The notes under the pieces were generated by a model that had not been told where the DNA came from, searched no databases, and saw only the letters and a list, made by a program, of their open reading frames with translations. A stretch of 64,000 bases of DNA from Azophilus sp965220835 (GTDB lineage Bacteria; Pseudomonadota; Gammaproteobacteria; Pseudomonadales; Azotimanducaceae): NCBI GenBank assembly GCA_965220835.1, contig OZ244842.1, positions 1,364,001 to 1,428,000 of the forward strand, written 5' to 3'. Positions 1 through 7,451 of the stretch are shown here, in pieces. Position 1 is the stretch's first letter; every line of letters begins with the position of its first letter. The translations under genes were made by a program, and so were the position numbers.

Positions 1-2
1 GG

Positions 3-824
3 TCGAACGTCAGCCCGGCGGTGGGCGTTCAGTACTACTTCAACGACGACACCCAAGGCTACGCCTCTTGGAAGCGCGGCTACCGCAGCGGTGGTTTCAA
101 CATTCGCAATTCCAGCGGCGTGGTCGCCGTCTCGCCGCAATATGATGAGGAAGTGGTGGACACCTTTGAGGTGGGCGTCAAGACCGACATTGGCGACAGT
201 TTGCGGGTCAACGCCGCCTTCTTTCACAGCACCTACGACGATTTGCAGCGCGTCGCCGTGCAACCGGACTCCTCCCAGCGCACGCTCAATGCGGCCAAGG
301 CCACGATCATGGGAGGCGAGCTGGAGGTGAACTGGCTGGCCACCGAGAACTTTTCCATCGCCGCCAACATCGGACTTCTGGACGGTGAATACAAGGCCAT
401 GGAACCCGGGGCATTGTTGGCGTTGAACAATGCCAGGCTGCGGTCCCGTTCGCCGGATGGCCCCTTTGGCGTGGCCGCTGCGGATGACTTGGAGCTAGCC
501 CGCCTGCCGGACTTCAACGCCGCTGTCACGGCCATTCTGGACCAGCCCTTGGGCGATGCCGGCCTGCTCACCTACCGGATTTCCGCCAAGTACGTGGACG
601 AGCGCTGGAACAATGACTCCAACCTCTTCCTGCTGCCGGACTTCACGACGCTGGACTTCAGCATGATGTACACGTCCCCAGACCAGCGCTGGCGGGCCAC
701 GCTGTTCGGCAAGAACGTCACCAGCGCCGACCTGTTCATCTCGTTTACCGAGACTTCGCTGTACAACTACCACGTGATTCAGCAACCAGCCCGCTACGGC
801 ATCGAACTGGATTACTCGTTTTAG
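3..824 (+). CDS. TonB-dependent receptor, C-terminal part
   Basis: The reading frame is open at the left edge of the window, so only the last 273 residues are present. TonB-dependent receptors are outer-membrane beta-barrels that import siderophores, vitamins or sugars using TonB energy. The fragment shows alternating amphipathic strands, a YASWKRGYRSGGFN segment typical of late barrel strands, and a C-terminal end in a short aromatic strand (YGIELDYSF) with terminal Phe, the usual barrel-assembly signal. The plug domain and TonB box lie outside the window, so the substrate cannot be inferred. Family assignment is firm; substrate is unknown. Confidence 0.88.
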   Translation, partial: SNVSPAVGVQYYFNDDTQGYASWKRGYRSGGFNIRNSSGVVAVSPQYDEEVVDTFEVGVKTDIGDSLRVNAAFFHSTYDDLQRVAVQPDSSQRTLNAAKATIMGGELEVNWLATENFSIAANIGLLDGEYKAMEPGALLALNNARLRSRSPDGPFGVAAADDLELARLPDFNAAVTAILDQPLGDAGLLTYRISAKYVDERWNNDSNLFLLPDFTTLDFSMMYTSPDQRWRATLFGKNVTSADLFISFTETSLYNYHVIQQPARYGIELDYSF

Positions 825-852
825 CAGAGAATCGGTTCTCCGATGCGGCTCC

Positions 853-967
853 GAAAGCCGGTGCGCGGGGCGTGCGTCCGGCGCACCAGGCGGAGGCGCT
901 TACGGCAACGATGGGCGCAGGCACAAGCCTAAACAGCGCCGGACGCACGCACCGCACACCGGTTCTC
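853..967. repeat. long imperfect inverted repeat downstream of TonB receptor
   Basis: Two 32-bp arms (853-884 and 936-967) are reverse complements with about four or five mismatches, separated by 51 bp. The structure fills most of the space between the receptor stop and the next gene. There is no T-rich tail, so a simple intrinsic terminator is not shown; a bidirectional terminator or remnant of a small mobile element are both possible. Confidence 0.6.
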
Positions 968-1026
968 TCCTAGGGAGCTATTGTTTCCTTCGCGTCAGCG
1001 GCTCGGCGCACGCCCCCCCAAAGGGC

Positions 1027-1218
1027 CTACTTGCCGAACTTGTGCCGCAGCGTGTACCAGCTCGGGTAGGGAATGGGCCGCGGGTCCTTTTTTGAAGTCC
1101 AAAAGCGCACCACGCGCCCATCGGAGAGGCGCAACGCCTTGGCAACCTCCTTATTGGACAGGCCCTTGCGGTCCATCCACTCGCGGAGCTCCTGAGGCGT
1201 TGGCGGGTACTTCTTCAT
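1027..1218 (-). CDS. small helix-turn-helix protein
   Basis: A 63-residue protein starting at MKKYPPTP. Residues about 20-40 (LSNKEVAKAL followed by LSDGRVVRFW) look like a helix-turn-helix of the XRE/Cro type, so a DNA-binding regulator is likely. The tail is basic and aromatic. An open frame continues 32 codons upstream, but that extension is Cys/Arg-rich and unlike coding sequence, so the internal ATG at 1218 is preferred. It stands alone between the TonB receptor and a convergent-side membrane gene. Target and regulon are unknown. It resembles small regulators seen in accessory DNA. Confidence 0.6.
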   Translation of the reverse strand: MKKYPPTPQELREWMDRKGLSNKEVAKALRLSDGRVVRFWTSKKDPRPIPYPSWYTLRHKFGK

Positions 1219-1377
1219 GGGCCAGCCGATGCTACAACAGCATCGGAAGGGGTTTCTATCGCTAACCAAGCGATGCCCGAGGCTTGCAAGAGACCCGTAC
1301 TCCAATCGCGGCAATCAACTCACTCGACATCCTTGCCCGACACCCAAAACAATCGGCCCGCCACTCCGTTAAACCGG

Positions 1378-2334
1378 CTATCCGCCGGCAAAGTATATGC
1401 CTGCCACAGCCAAGATCACGCTCACTAACAACCCGGCGAAGGCCTTGAATGCGTCGCTGCCGATCAGCTTTGTCGCTACCTTCAAGTCCCGGCCGCTCTG
1501 CACTCGCATGGCAATCTCGCGACCGGCCAGCAAGCCAAGAAACACCCAGGTCGTGCTCATGGGCATGTTGCTCCACTCCTTGAAGACCAGCAGGATGAGG
1601 CCGAAGATGAAGTCGATGATGGTGGCGGAACGGACGTCCGCGGTCAGGGTCTTGCTGGTGACGATCCGCTGAATCTGGCCACCCCGCTGGTAGTAGATGA
1701 TGCCCTGCATGGCCAGCAACAGCGCCAAGGCGCCAAGCAGCGCCTCGAAGCTGATGGTGCGCGGCAGGAACACGAAAATGTTCGCCAAGTCCTGAATCAA
1801 CCACTGGCTCCAGAGAAAGGCCGTGGCCAACCACTGCAGGACCACCCAACGGGCAGCCTCGGCCTCGGCGCTGCCGGCCGTGCGCACCAAGTAGTCGTTG
1901 AGGCGGCGAACGGTGAAAAACAGCGCCATGGCCACCACAAAGGCGACGCCATACCCGGCCAAGGACTTGAACAGCATGTATTCGATGTTGCCGGGCGCAA
2001 ACACGCTTAGCACCAGGAAAGTGGTGCTCACCGGCACGCCGAAGCGCGTCAGCACCAACAACGTGAACGGTGCCAGCACGTGCAGCCAGTTCACGCCACC
2101 CGGCGGTGGCGGAAAGGCGGCCAACCGGCCGTGGGCGGGGTCGCCGTCGTTGACGATCCAGCCCCAGATCGCCACCACCACCAGCACGGAACCGGTGAAC
2201 AGCCACAGCAGCCACCAGGGCCGATGGGCGTTGGATGCGAGGAAGGTGCCCAAGGTTTGGATGGAGTCGTTGGACACCACCGAGTAGGCGGCCAAGGCGA
2301 ACCCCAGGAGCATGAGCACTTCTGTCAGCGGCAT
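1378..2334 (-). CDS. PiT-like multipass membrane transporter
   Basis: A 318-residue protein with about eight hydrophobic segments. It carries two related halves with motifs resembling the inorganic phosphate/sulfate PiT family: SNDSIQTLGT at 21-30 and QDLANIF at 181-187 (compare the family's N-D-x-A-N signature), and VSTT at 102-105 and MSTT at 259-262 (compare the P-V-S-T-T motif). This suggests an ion symporter of the inner membrane, but the motifs are divergent and the substrate is not proven. Start ATG 2334 is chosen because it has an AAAGGA ribosome-binding site; an upstream in-frame ATG at 2403 lacks one. Confidence 0.55.
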   Translation of the reverse strand: MPLTEVLMLLGFALAAYSVVSNDSIQTLGTFLASNAHRPWWLLWLFTGSVLVVVAIWGWIVNDGDPAHGRLAAFPPPPGGVNWLHVLAPFTLLVLTRFGVPVSTTFLVLSVFAPGNIEYMLFKSLAGYGVAFVVAMALFFTVRRLNDYLVRTAGSAEAEAARWVVLQWLATAFLWSQWLIQDLANIFVFLPRTISFEALLGALALLLAMQGIIYYQRGGQIQRIVTSKTLTADVRSATIIDFIFGLILLVFKEWSNMPMSTTWVFLGLLAGREIAMRVQSGRDLKVATKLIGSDAFKAFAGLLVSVILAVAGIYFAGG

Positions 2335-2422
2335 CGATTTCCTTTGCGGCAGCGGCGATTGGGCGCGCAGTGTATCCAAGCTGCATGAACACTGAAAGCG
2401 CACCTGCTACCTGGGTACGCAT

Positions 2423-2446
2423 GGGGTTTCGCTGGCGCGAAACCCC
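2423..2446. repeat. perfect 10-bp stem-loop downstream of pgsA
   Basis: GGGGTTTCGC and its exact reverse complement are separated by TGGC. It lies 52 bp beyond the pgsA stop. No T run follows on either strand, so termination is only a guess. The GTTTCGC/GCGAAAC core also occurs in the palindromic repeats near 56.5 kb, which suggests a dispersed hairpin family. Confidence 0.55.
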
Positions 2447-2497
2447 GCACGCATTGATTGGGATGGCTTGTTGTGCGCCCCTGAAGTGTGACAGCCG

Positions 2498-3073
2498 TTA
2501 TGGGTTGCGTTTCATCCCCAGCTGCAGCGTTGGCCAGGCTGCCAGCAGGTAAACGGTCATGGACCACAGCGTCATGAAGGTGGCGGCGTAGAGCAGCACG
2601 TAGCCGGCAATCACCCACGGGCGCTCCAGCTCCGGGGGGTTGGCCAGCAGCAGGGCGATTGCCGCCATCTGCAGCACGGTCTTGATCTTGCCCACCATGA
2701 TGACCGCCACCAACCCGCGCCGGTTCATCTCCGCCATCCACTCGCGCAGGGCGCTGATGAACACTTCACGGCTGATGATGACGATGCCGGCGAAAGTCAT
2801 CCACAGGTTGCCATGCTCGCCAATCAGCACCGTCAGCGCGGTCACGACGATCAGCTTGTCGGCCACCGGGTCCAGAAACGCCCCAAAGCGCGTGGTCTGC
2901 CCGAGCTTGCGGGCCAGGTAGCCATCCAGCCAGTCGGTGAAGGCCGCTGCCGCGAACAGTGCGCTGGCCCACAGATAGGCGCCGCCGCTGGGCAGCAGGT
3001 AGGCCAGCGCAAACACGGGCACCAGCACGATGCGGCCCAGGGTCACCAAGTTTGGCCAGTTCACCTTGATCAT
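2498..3073 (-). CDS. pgsA: CDP-diacylglycerol--glycerol-3-phosphate 3-phosphatidyltransferase
   Basis: This inner-membrane enzyme makes phosphatidylglycerol phosphate, the committed step to phosphatidylglycerol and cardiolipin. The 191-residue length is normal. The complete CDP-alcohol phosphatidyltransferase motif is visible: D47, D50, G51, A54, R55, G64, D68 and D72, within a protein of several hydrophobic helices. It lies 21 bp downstream of uvrC, the classical gacA/uvrY-uvrC-pgsA arrangement of gammaproteobacteria, and is probably co-transcribed with uvrC. Confidence 0.95.
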   Translation of the reverse strand: MIKVNWPNLVTLGRIVLVPVFALAYLLPSGGAYLWASALFAAAAFTDWLDGYLARKLGQTTRFGAFLDPVADKLIVVTALTVLIGEHGNLWMTFAGIVIISREVFISALREWMAEMNRRGLVAVIMVGKIKTVLQMAAIALLLANPPELERPWVIAGYVLLYAATFMTLWSMTVYLLAAWPTLQLGMKRNP

Positions 3074-3094
3074 TTGCGCTCCATCAAGCTGACA

Positions 3095-4942
3095 TCACTC
3101 CGCGTGCAGCACGCCGAACACGTCTTCCGCCAAGCGCCGGCTGATGCCAGGGGCCTTGGCAATCTCCTCGACGCTGGCGCCCTTGAGCGCCGCAAGGCCA
3201 CCGAAGTGGGTGAGCAGCCCGCGCCGCCGCTTGGGGCCAACGCCGGGCACTTTGTCGAGTTCAGAACGGGCCTTGAGCTTCTTGCGGCGTTGCCGATGGC
3301 CGGTGACGGCAAAGCGATGTGCCTCATCGCGGATGTGCTGCAGCAGATGGAAGGCGTCGGACTGGGGCGGCAAAGGCACCTCCCCGCCACGCGTGAAGAA
3401 GCGCTCGTTGCCGGAGCGGCGTCCGGGGCCCTTGGCGACGCCCAACACCTGGACGCCTTCCACCTGCAATTCGTCCAGCACGTCCTGGGCTCGGTGGATT
3501 TGCCCCTTGCCGCCATCGATCACCAAGACGTCCGGCAAGGCGCCCTCCCCTTGCCGAAGGCGCGTGTAGCGACGCCGCAGGGCCTGCTCCATGGCCGCAT
3601 AGTCGTCGCCGGGCGCAACGTCATCGATGTTGAAGCGCCGGTAGTCGGATTTCAGCGGCCCGCCGGTGTCAAAGACCACGCAGGAGGCCACTGTTGCCTC
3701 ACCCATGGTGTGGCTGATGTCGAAGCACTCCAGGCGCTCGGGCCGATCCTCCAACCCCAAGGCGTCCTGCAGCGCGATCATGCGCGCGAAGACATTGCGC
3801 TTGTCGGCCAAGTAGGCGGCTAGGCTGACGCCGGCGTTGTCCAGTGCCATCTGCCGCCAGCGGGCCCGCTGGCCGCGCACGGCTGCCGCCACTTCCACCT
3901 TTCGGCCCACCTGCTCCTTGAGCGCTGCCGCCAGGATGCCGGCATCGCTGACCGGCACGGAGGTGATGACCGTCTTGGGCACGTCCCGGTCCACGCCGCC
4001 CAGATAGAACTGGGAGAGAAAGGCGCCCAGCAAATCCGCCTCGCCGACACCGAGTTCGTTGCGCGGATACCAAGCCCTTTGGCCAAGCATTCTGCCGGCG
4101 CGAATGAACAGACCTTGCACACAGGCAACCGCCCCGCCTTCGGCCACGGCAAAGACGTCCACGTCACCATCGGCGGCATGCACGTACTGCTGCTCCTGCA
4201 CGCGCCGCAATTGGGCGATTTGGTCCCTGTAGCGGGCGGCGTGCTCGAAGTCCAAGCGCTCGGCAGCCTGCTCCATGCTCTCTCTGAGTGCCTCGAGGAC
4301 TTGGCTGCTGCGTCCCTCGAGAAAAAGGGTGCCCAGAGCGACGTCCTGGCGATAGGCCTCGGCATCAATGAGGCCAACGCAGGGGCCGCTGCACCGCTGG
4401 ATCTGGTATTGCAGGCAGGGCCGGGAGCGGTTCTTGAAGAAGCTCTCATCGCACTGGCGGATGCGGAACAGCTTCTGCAGGATGTTCAGGCTCTCGCGCA
4501 CGGCGCTGGCGGAAGGAAACGGCCCAAAGTAACGGCCTGCCCGGCGCTTGGCGCCCCGGTGGAAGCACAGGCGCGGAAACTCGGCATGGTCGGTCAGATG
4601 AATGTAGGGGTAGGACTTGTCGTCGCGCAGCACGATGTTGTAGGGCGGACGCTCGGCCTTGATCAGGCTTTGCTCGAGCAGCAGGGCCTCGGTTTCGCTG
4701 TTGGTGACGGTGATGCCGATGTCATTCACCTTGCCCATGAGGGCTAAGGTCTTGCGGTCGAGCCCGCGGCCGCGGCCGCGGCCGCGGAAATAGCTGGTCA
4801 CGCGGCGCTTGAGGTTGCGCGCCTTGCCGACGTACAGCACCTTGCCCTCGGCATCGAGCATGCGGTAAACGCCGGGCTTCTGACTCAGGTTGGCCAGCAG
4901 GGGCTGCGGATCAAAGCGGCTGGAGGCGACCGTCATGGCCAC
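3095..4942 (-). CDS. uvrC: excinuclease ABC subunit C
   Basis: UvrC makes both incisions in nucleotide excision repair after UvrAB recognise damage. The 615-residue protein shows an N-terminal GIY-YIG nuclease domain (GVY at 24-26, YVG at 37-39), the Cys-containing CLQYQIQRC segment, a UVR motif near the middle, the RNase H-like nuclease with FDISHTMGEATV, and C-terminal helix-hairpin-helix repeats (VPGVGPKRRRGLL, APGISRRLAEDVF). A GCGGCC microsatellite encodes Arg-Gly repeats right after the GIY-YIG domain. The gene is separated from gacA by 357 bp holding a MITE-like element, unlike the tight linkage usual in relatives. Confidence 0.97.
   Translation of the reverse strand: MAMTVASSRFDPQPLLANLSQKPGVYRMLDAEGKVLYVGKARNLKRRVTSYFRGRGRGRGLDRKTLALMGKVNDIGITVTNSETEALLLEQSLIKAERPPYNIVLRDDKSYPYIHLTDHAEFPRLCFHRGAKRRAGRYFGPFPSASAVRESLNILQKLFRIRQCDESFFKNRSRPCLQYQIQRCSGPCVGLIDAEAYRQDVALGTLFLEGRSSQVLEALRESMEQAAERLDFEHAARYRDQIAQLRRVQEQQYVHAADGDVDVFAVAEGGAVACVQGLFIRAGRMLGQRAWYPRNELGVGEADLLGAFLSQFYLGGVDRDVPKTVITSVPVSDAGILAAALKEQVGRKVEVAAAVRGQRARWRQMALDNAGVSLAAYLADKRNVFARMIALQDALGLEDRPERLECFDISHTMGEATVASCVVFDTGGPLKSDYRRFNIDDVAPGDDYAAMEQALRRRYTRLRQGEGALPDVLVIDGGKGQIHRAQDVLDELQVEGVQVLGVAKGPGRRSGNERFFTRGGEVPLPPQSDAFHLLQHIRDEAHRFAVTGHRQRRKKLKARSELDKVPGVGPKRRRGLLTHFGGLAALKGASVEEIAKAPGISRRLAEDVFGVLHAE
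4764..4787. repeat. hexanucleotide microsatellite in uvrC
   Basis: Four tandem CCGCGG/GCGGCC-type units lie inside uvrC and encode alternating Arg and Gly at about residues 53-60. The unit length is a multiple of three, so copy changes would lengthen or shorten the linker without shifting the frame. Confidence 0.7.
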
Positions 4943-5081
4943 CGCAGTTTAACCGAAAGCGCCTTGCATTGAGGGAAACGGTTGGCCTTCCCGCAGCGGT
5001 GGCCGGCAGGCGGGCTTGCGACCGCGCAACAAGCTGCCGCAATCCCCCCGCCTTACTCCAGTTTGCGCCCCTCCTCGCACC

Positions 5082-5111
5082 AAGTGCCGCTGCTTGCATC
5101 GGCGCGGCACT
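5082..5111. repeat. 9-bp stem-loop in gacA-uvrC spacer
   Basis: AAGTGCCGC and GCGGCACTT form a perfect 9-bp stem with a 12-nt loop, immediately beside the left end of the MITE-like element. No T run follows on either strand. The remaining DNA from 4943 to 5081 shows no gene. Confidence 0.5.
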
Positions 5112-5116
5112 TGCAG

Positions 5117-5303
5117 GCTAGTGTGCTGTCCCACAAATAAGTGGGTTTTAGTCGCTAGGCCATTTTGGCTCCCGTGCAAGGGCCTTTCCGTTACCGGAAA
5201 GGGCGACGACGCGGTGTGGCAGGCCCCACATAAGGAGGAGCAACGCAGCCGGGGGCCAAAAGGGCCACGAATAATCACACTTATTTGTGGGACAGTACAC
5301 TAG
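5117..5303. mobile_element. MITE-like element between gacA and uvrC
   Basis: The 187-bp element has 26-bp terminal inverted repeats (5117-5142 and 5278-5303) differing at one position, both beginning with CTAG. Inside are subterminal inverted segments (about 5157-5173 and 5250-5266) and a central CCTTTCCG/CGGAAAGG hairpin. No open frame of useful size exists, so it would be non-autonomous. CTAG may be a 4-bp target duplication or part of the repeat. The right-hand CTAG provides the TAG stop of gacA. The parent insertion sequence family was not recognised. Confidence 0.75.
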
Positions 5304-5965
5304 GACACCAACTCCGTCAGCCCGGTGGATTCCGGGCGTATCAGGCCGTAGCGCACCGACAGCAGCGTCAGCTCGACGTCACTGGTCACGCCCAGCTTCT
5401 CGAAAATTCGGTATCGGTAACTGTTGATCGTCTTGGGCGACAGATGCAGGTTCTCCGATATGTCGCTGACCTTGTGGCAGTTGATGATCATCAACATGAT
5501 CTGCATTTCACGCCCGGACAGGCGATTGAAGGGCGTGCCCTGGCTGGAGTCAAAGGCTTCCACGGCAAGCTGCTGGGCGATTTCCCCGCAGACGTAGCGC
5601 CGTCCGGCATAGACCTTGCGGATGGCGAGATGCAGCTCATCCTGATGAACGCCCTTGGTGAGGTAGCCCGTGGCCCCGGCGCGCAGCATTTGCAGGGGAA
5701 AGGGGTTCATCCAACAGGCCGTGAGCGCCACCACCTTGATGTCGAGGCTCAAGCGGCGAATGCGCACCGTGGCCTCCAGCCCGCCGATGCCGGGCATGAG
5801 AATGTCCATCAAGACCACGTGAGGCATCAACTCACGCGCCAAATCCACGGCCTGCTCCCCATTCTCACCTTCCGCCACGATGCTGAAGCCGTTGCTTTCC
5901 GGAAGCATTTTGCGCAGGCCGATCCGAAACAGCCGATGGCTGTCCACCAATAGAATACGGATCAT
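5300..5965 (-). CDS. gacA: GacA/UvrY-family response regulator
   Basis: A 221-residue NarL/LuxR-class response regulator: receiver domain (about 1-120) with phosphoacceptor D54 in VLMDILMPG, and a C-terminal LuxR helix-turn-helix (LSPKTINSYRYRIFEKLGV). The IGGLEATVRIR, ACWMNPFPLQMLRAGATGYLTKG and DVELTLLSVRYG segments are typical of GacA/UvrY, which is phosphorylated by GacS/BarA and activates small RNAs that sequester CsrA/RsmA. Position before uvrC-pgsA agrees. Oddities: the usual acidic pair D8-D9 is D8-S9, and the stop codon sits in the end of the MITE-like element. A strong Shine-Dalgarno (AAGGGGGGAAG) precedes the start. Confidence 0.92.
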   Translation of the reverse strand: MIRILLVDSHRLFRIGLRKMLPESNGFSIVAEGENGEQAVDLARELMPHVVLMDILMPGIGGLEATVRIRRLSLDIKVVALTACWMNPFPLQMLRAGATGYLTKGVHQDELHLAIRKVYAGRRYVCGEIAQQLAVEAFDSSQGTPFNRLSGREMQIMLMIINCHKVSDISENLHLSPKTINSYRYRIFEKLGVTSDVELTLLSVRYGLIRPESTGLTELVS

Positions 5966-6065
5966 CTTCCCCCCTTGTCGGTTTTTTGCTGTTGCCGCAC
6001 CCTACCAGCAGGCGTCTGGCGCGCAATGCCAGTCGGCTAATTTCGCATAGGGATTCTAGCCATGT

Positions 6066-6093
6066 CCTATAGACAATATTCTCCTGATATCAA
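6066..6093 (-). promoter_or_regulatory. possible promoter upstream of gacA
   Basis: Read on the minus strand, TTGATA (complement of 6088-6093) and TATAGG (complement of 6066-6071) are separated by 16 bp and lie about 100 bp upstream of the gacA start. This is a weak sigma-70 match judged by eye only. Confidence 0.3.
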
Positions 6094-7271
6094 GAAAAGG
6101 CCTGCAGACCGGTCTGAGCGCGCCCGAGTATCAGCGCATGCACGTCATGGGTGCCTTCGTAAGTATTGACGGTCTCCAGGTTCATGACATGGCGAATAAC
6201 GTGAAATTCGTCGGAGATGCCGTTGCCGCCGTGCATGTCCCGCGCCATGCGCGCGATGTCCAAGGCCTTGCCGCAATTGTTGCGCTTCATCAGGGAGATG
6301 TTCTCCACCGGTAGGCGAGCTTCGTCGAGCAGGCGGCCGATGCGCAGGCAGCCCTGCAGCCCCAAGGCGATTTCGGTCTGCATGTCCGCCAGCTTTTTCT
6401 GGATGAGCTGATTGGCGGCCAATGGGCGGCCGAACTGCGCACGCTCCAAGGTGTAGCTCCTGGCGGCGTGCCAGCAGAACTCCGCAGCGCCCATGGACCC
6501 CCAAGCAATGCCGTAACGGGCTCGGTTGAGGCAGCCAAAGGGTCCGCTCAAGCCCTTGGCGTTGGGCAGCAGATTGTCCTCGGGCACGAACACATCCTGC
6601 AGCACGATTTCGCCCGTCACCGAAGCCCGCAGGCTCATCTTGCCGACGATCTTCGGGGTGCTGAACCCGTCGAAACCCCGCTCGACGATGAAGCCCCGAA
6701 TGACGCCATCGAGCTTGGCCCAGACCACGGCAATGTCCGCAATGGGGGAATTGGTGATCCACATCTTGGCGCCGTTGAGCCGATAACCGCCGTCCACGCG
6801 CTCCGCGCGGGTGGTCATGGCGCCGGGGTCCGAGCCATGGTCGGGTTCCGTCAAACCGAAGCAGCCGACCCATTGGCCGCTGGCGAGCTTGGGCAGAATG
6901 CGCTCCCGCTGGGCCTCGGAGCCGTAGGCGTAAATGGGATGCATGACCAAGGAGGACTGGACGCTCATAGCCGAGCGGTAACCTGAATCCACCCGCTCCA
7001 CCTCCCGTGCCATGAGGCCGTATGAGACGTAGTTCACGGCGGCGCAGCCGTAGCGCTCCGGCAACGTGGCGCCAAGCATGCCGAGCGCGCCTAGTTCCGT
7101 CATGATCTCGCGGTCGAAGGTCTCGTGGCGATTGGCCTGCACCACCCGCGGCAGCAGCTTCTGCTGAGCGTAGTCCCGGGCGGTGCTGCTGATCAGCCGC
7201 TCCTCCTCGCTGAGCTGCTCGTCCAGCAAAAAGGGATCCTGCCAATTGAATTGAGCCGCCTTGTCGCTCAT
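6090..7271 (-). CDS. gcdH: glutaryl-CoA dehydrogenase
   Basis: This FAD enzyme oxidises and decarboxylates glutaryl-CoA to crotonyl-CoA in lysine/tryptophan degradation. The 393-residue protein matches glutaryl-CoA dehydrogenases along its length: YRSAMSVQSSLVMHP (with R99), CFGLTEPDHGSDP, WITNSPIADI, RNNCGKALDIAR and GGNGISDE, with the catalytic base E372 in TYEGTHD. The start ATG 7271 is preceded by AAGGAGAG; a longer upstream frame has no such site. It is divergent from xthA across a 180-bp spacer that contains a perfect palindrome. Confidence 0.95.
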   Translation of the reverse strand: MSDKAAQFNWQDPFLLDEQLSEEERLISSTARDYAQQKLLPRVVQANRHETFDREIMTELGALGMLGATLPERYGCAAVNYVSYGLMAREVERVDSGYRSAMSVQSSLVMHPIYAYGSEAQRERILPKLASGQWVGCFGLTEPDHGSDPGAMTTRAERVDGGYRLNGAKMWITNSPIADIAVVWAKLDGVIRGFIVERGFDGFSTPKIVGKMSLRASVTGEIVLQDVFVPEDNLLPNAKGLSGPFGCLNRARYGIAWGSMGAAEFCWHAARSYTLERAQFGRPLAANQLIQKKLADMQTEIALGLQGCLRIGRLLDEARLPVENISLMKRNNCGKALDIARMARDMHGGNGISDEFHVIRHVMNLETVNTYEGTHDVHALILGRAQTGLQAFS

Positions 7272-7311
7272 GGTCTCTCCTTGCCTTGGCTGCAGCGAAC
7301 GGGTGATCGGC

Positions 7312-7323
7312 CATTGTACAATG
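7312..7323. promoter_or_regulatory. perfect 12-bp palindrome between gcdH and xthA
   Basis: CATTGTACAATG is a perfect dyad in the 180-bp divergent spacer, 41 bp from the gcdH start and 129 bp from the xthA start. It is a plausible operator for a dimeric regulator of gcdH, but no regulator gene is adjacent. Confidence 0.35.
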
Positions 7324-7451
7324 CTGGCTCCAACGAACGCGGAAAGAGGCCGCCAAGTGAGCCCAACCTTGCACCCATGGGCCCTGCTGAGCACGCGGCA
7401 AAGCGCCTGTTTGCCCAAGGCATCGCCACATCAGACTTTGCGGAGGAATCC

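Noticed and set aside
1262..2422. 386-codon minus-strand frame over the PiT-like gene
   Set aside because: Arg/His-rich translation typical of an off-frame shadow; the overlapping frame has membrane helices, motifs and a ribosome-binding site.
2813..3823. 336-codon plus-strand frame opposite pgsA/uvrC
   Set aside because: It is an antisense shadow; the minus-strand genes carry full family motifs.
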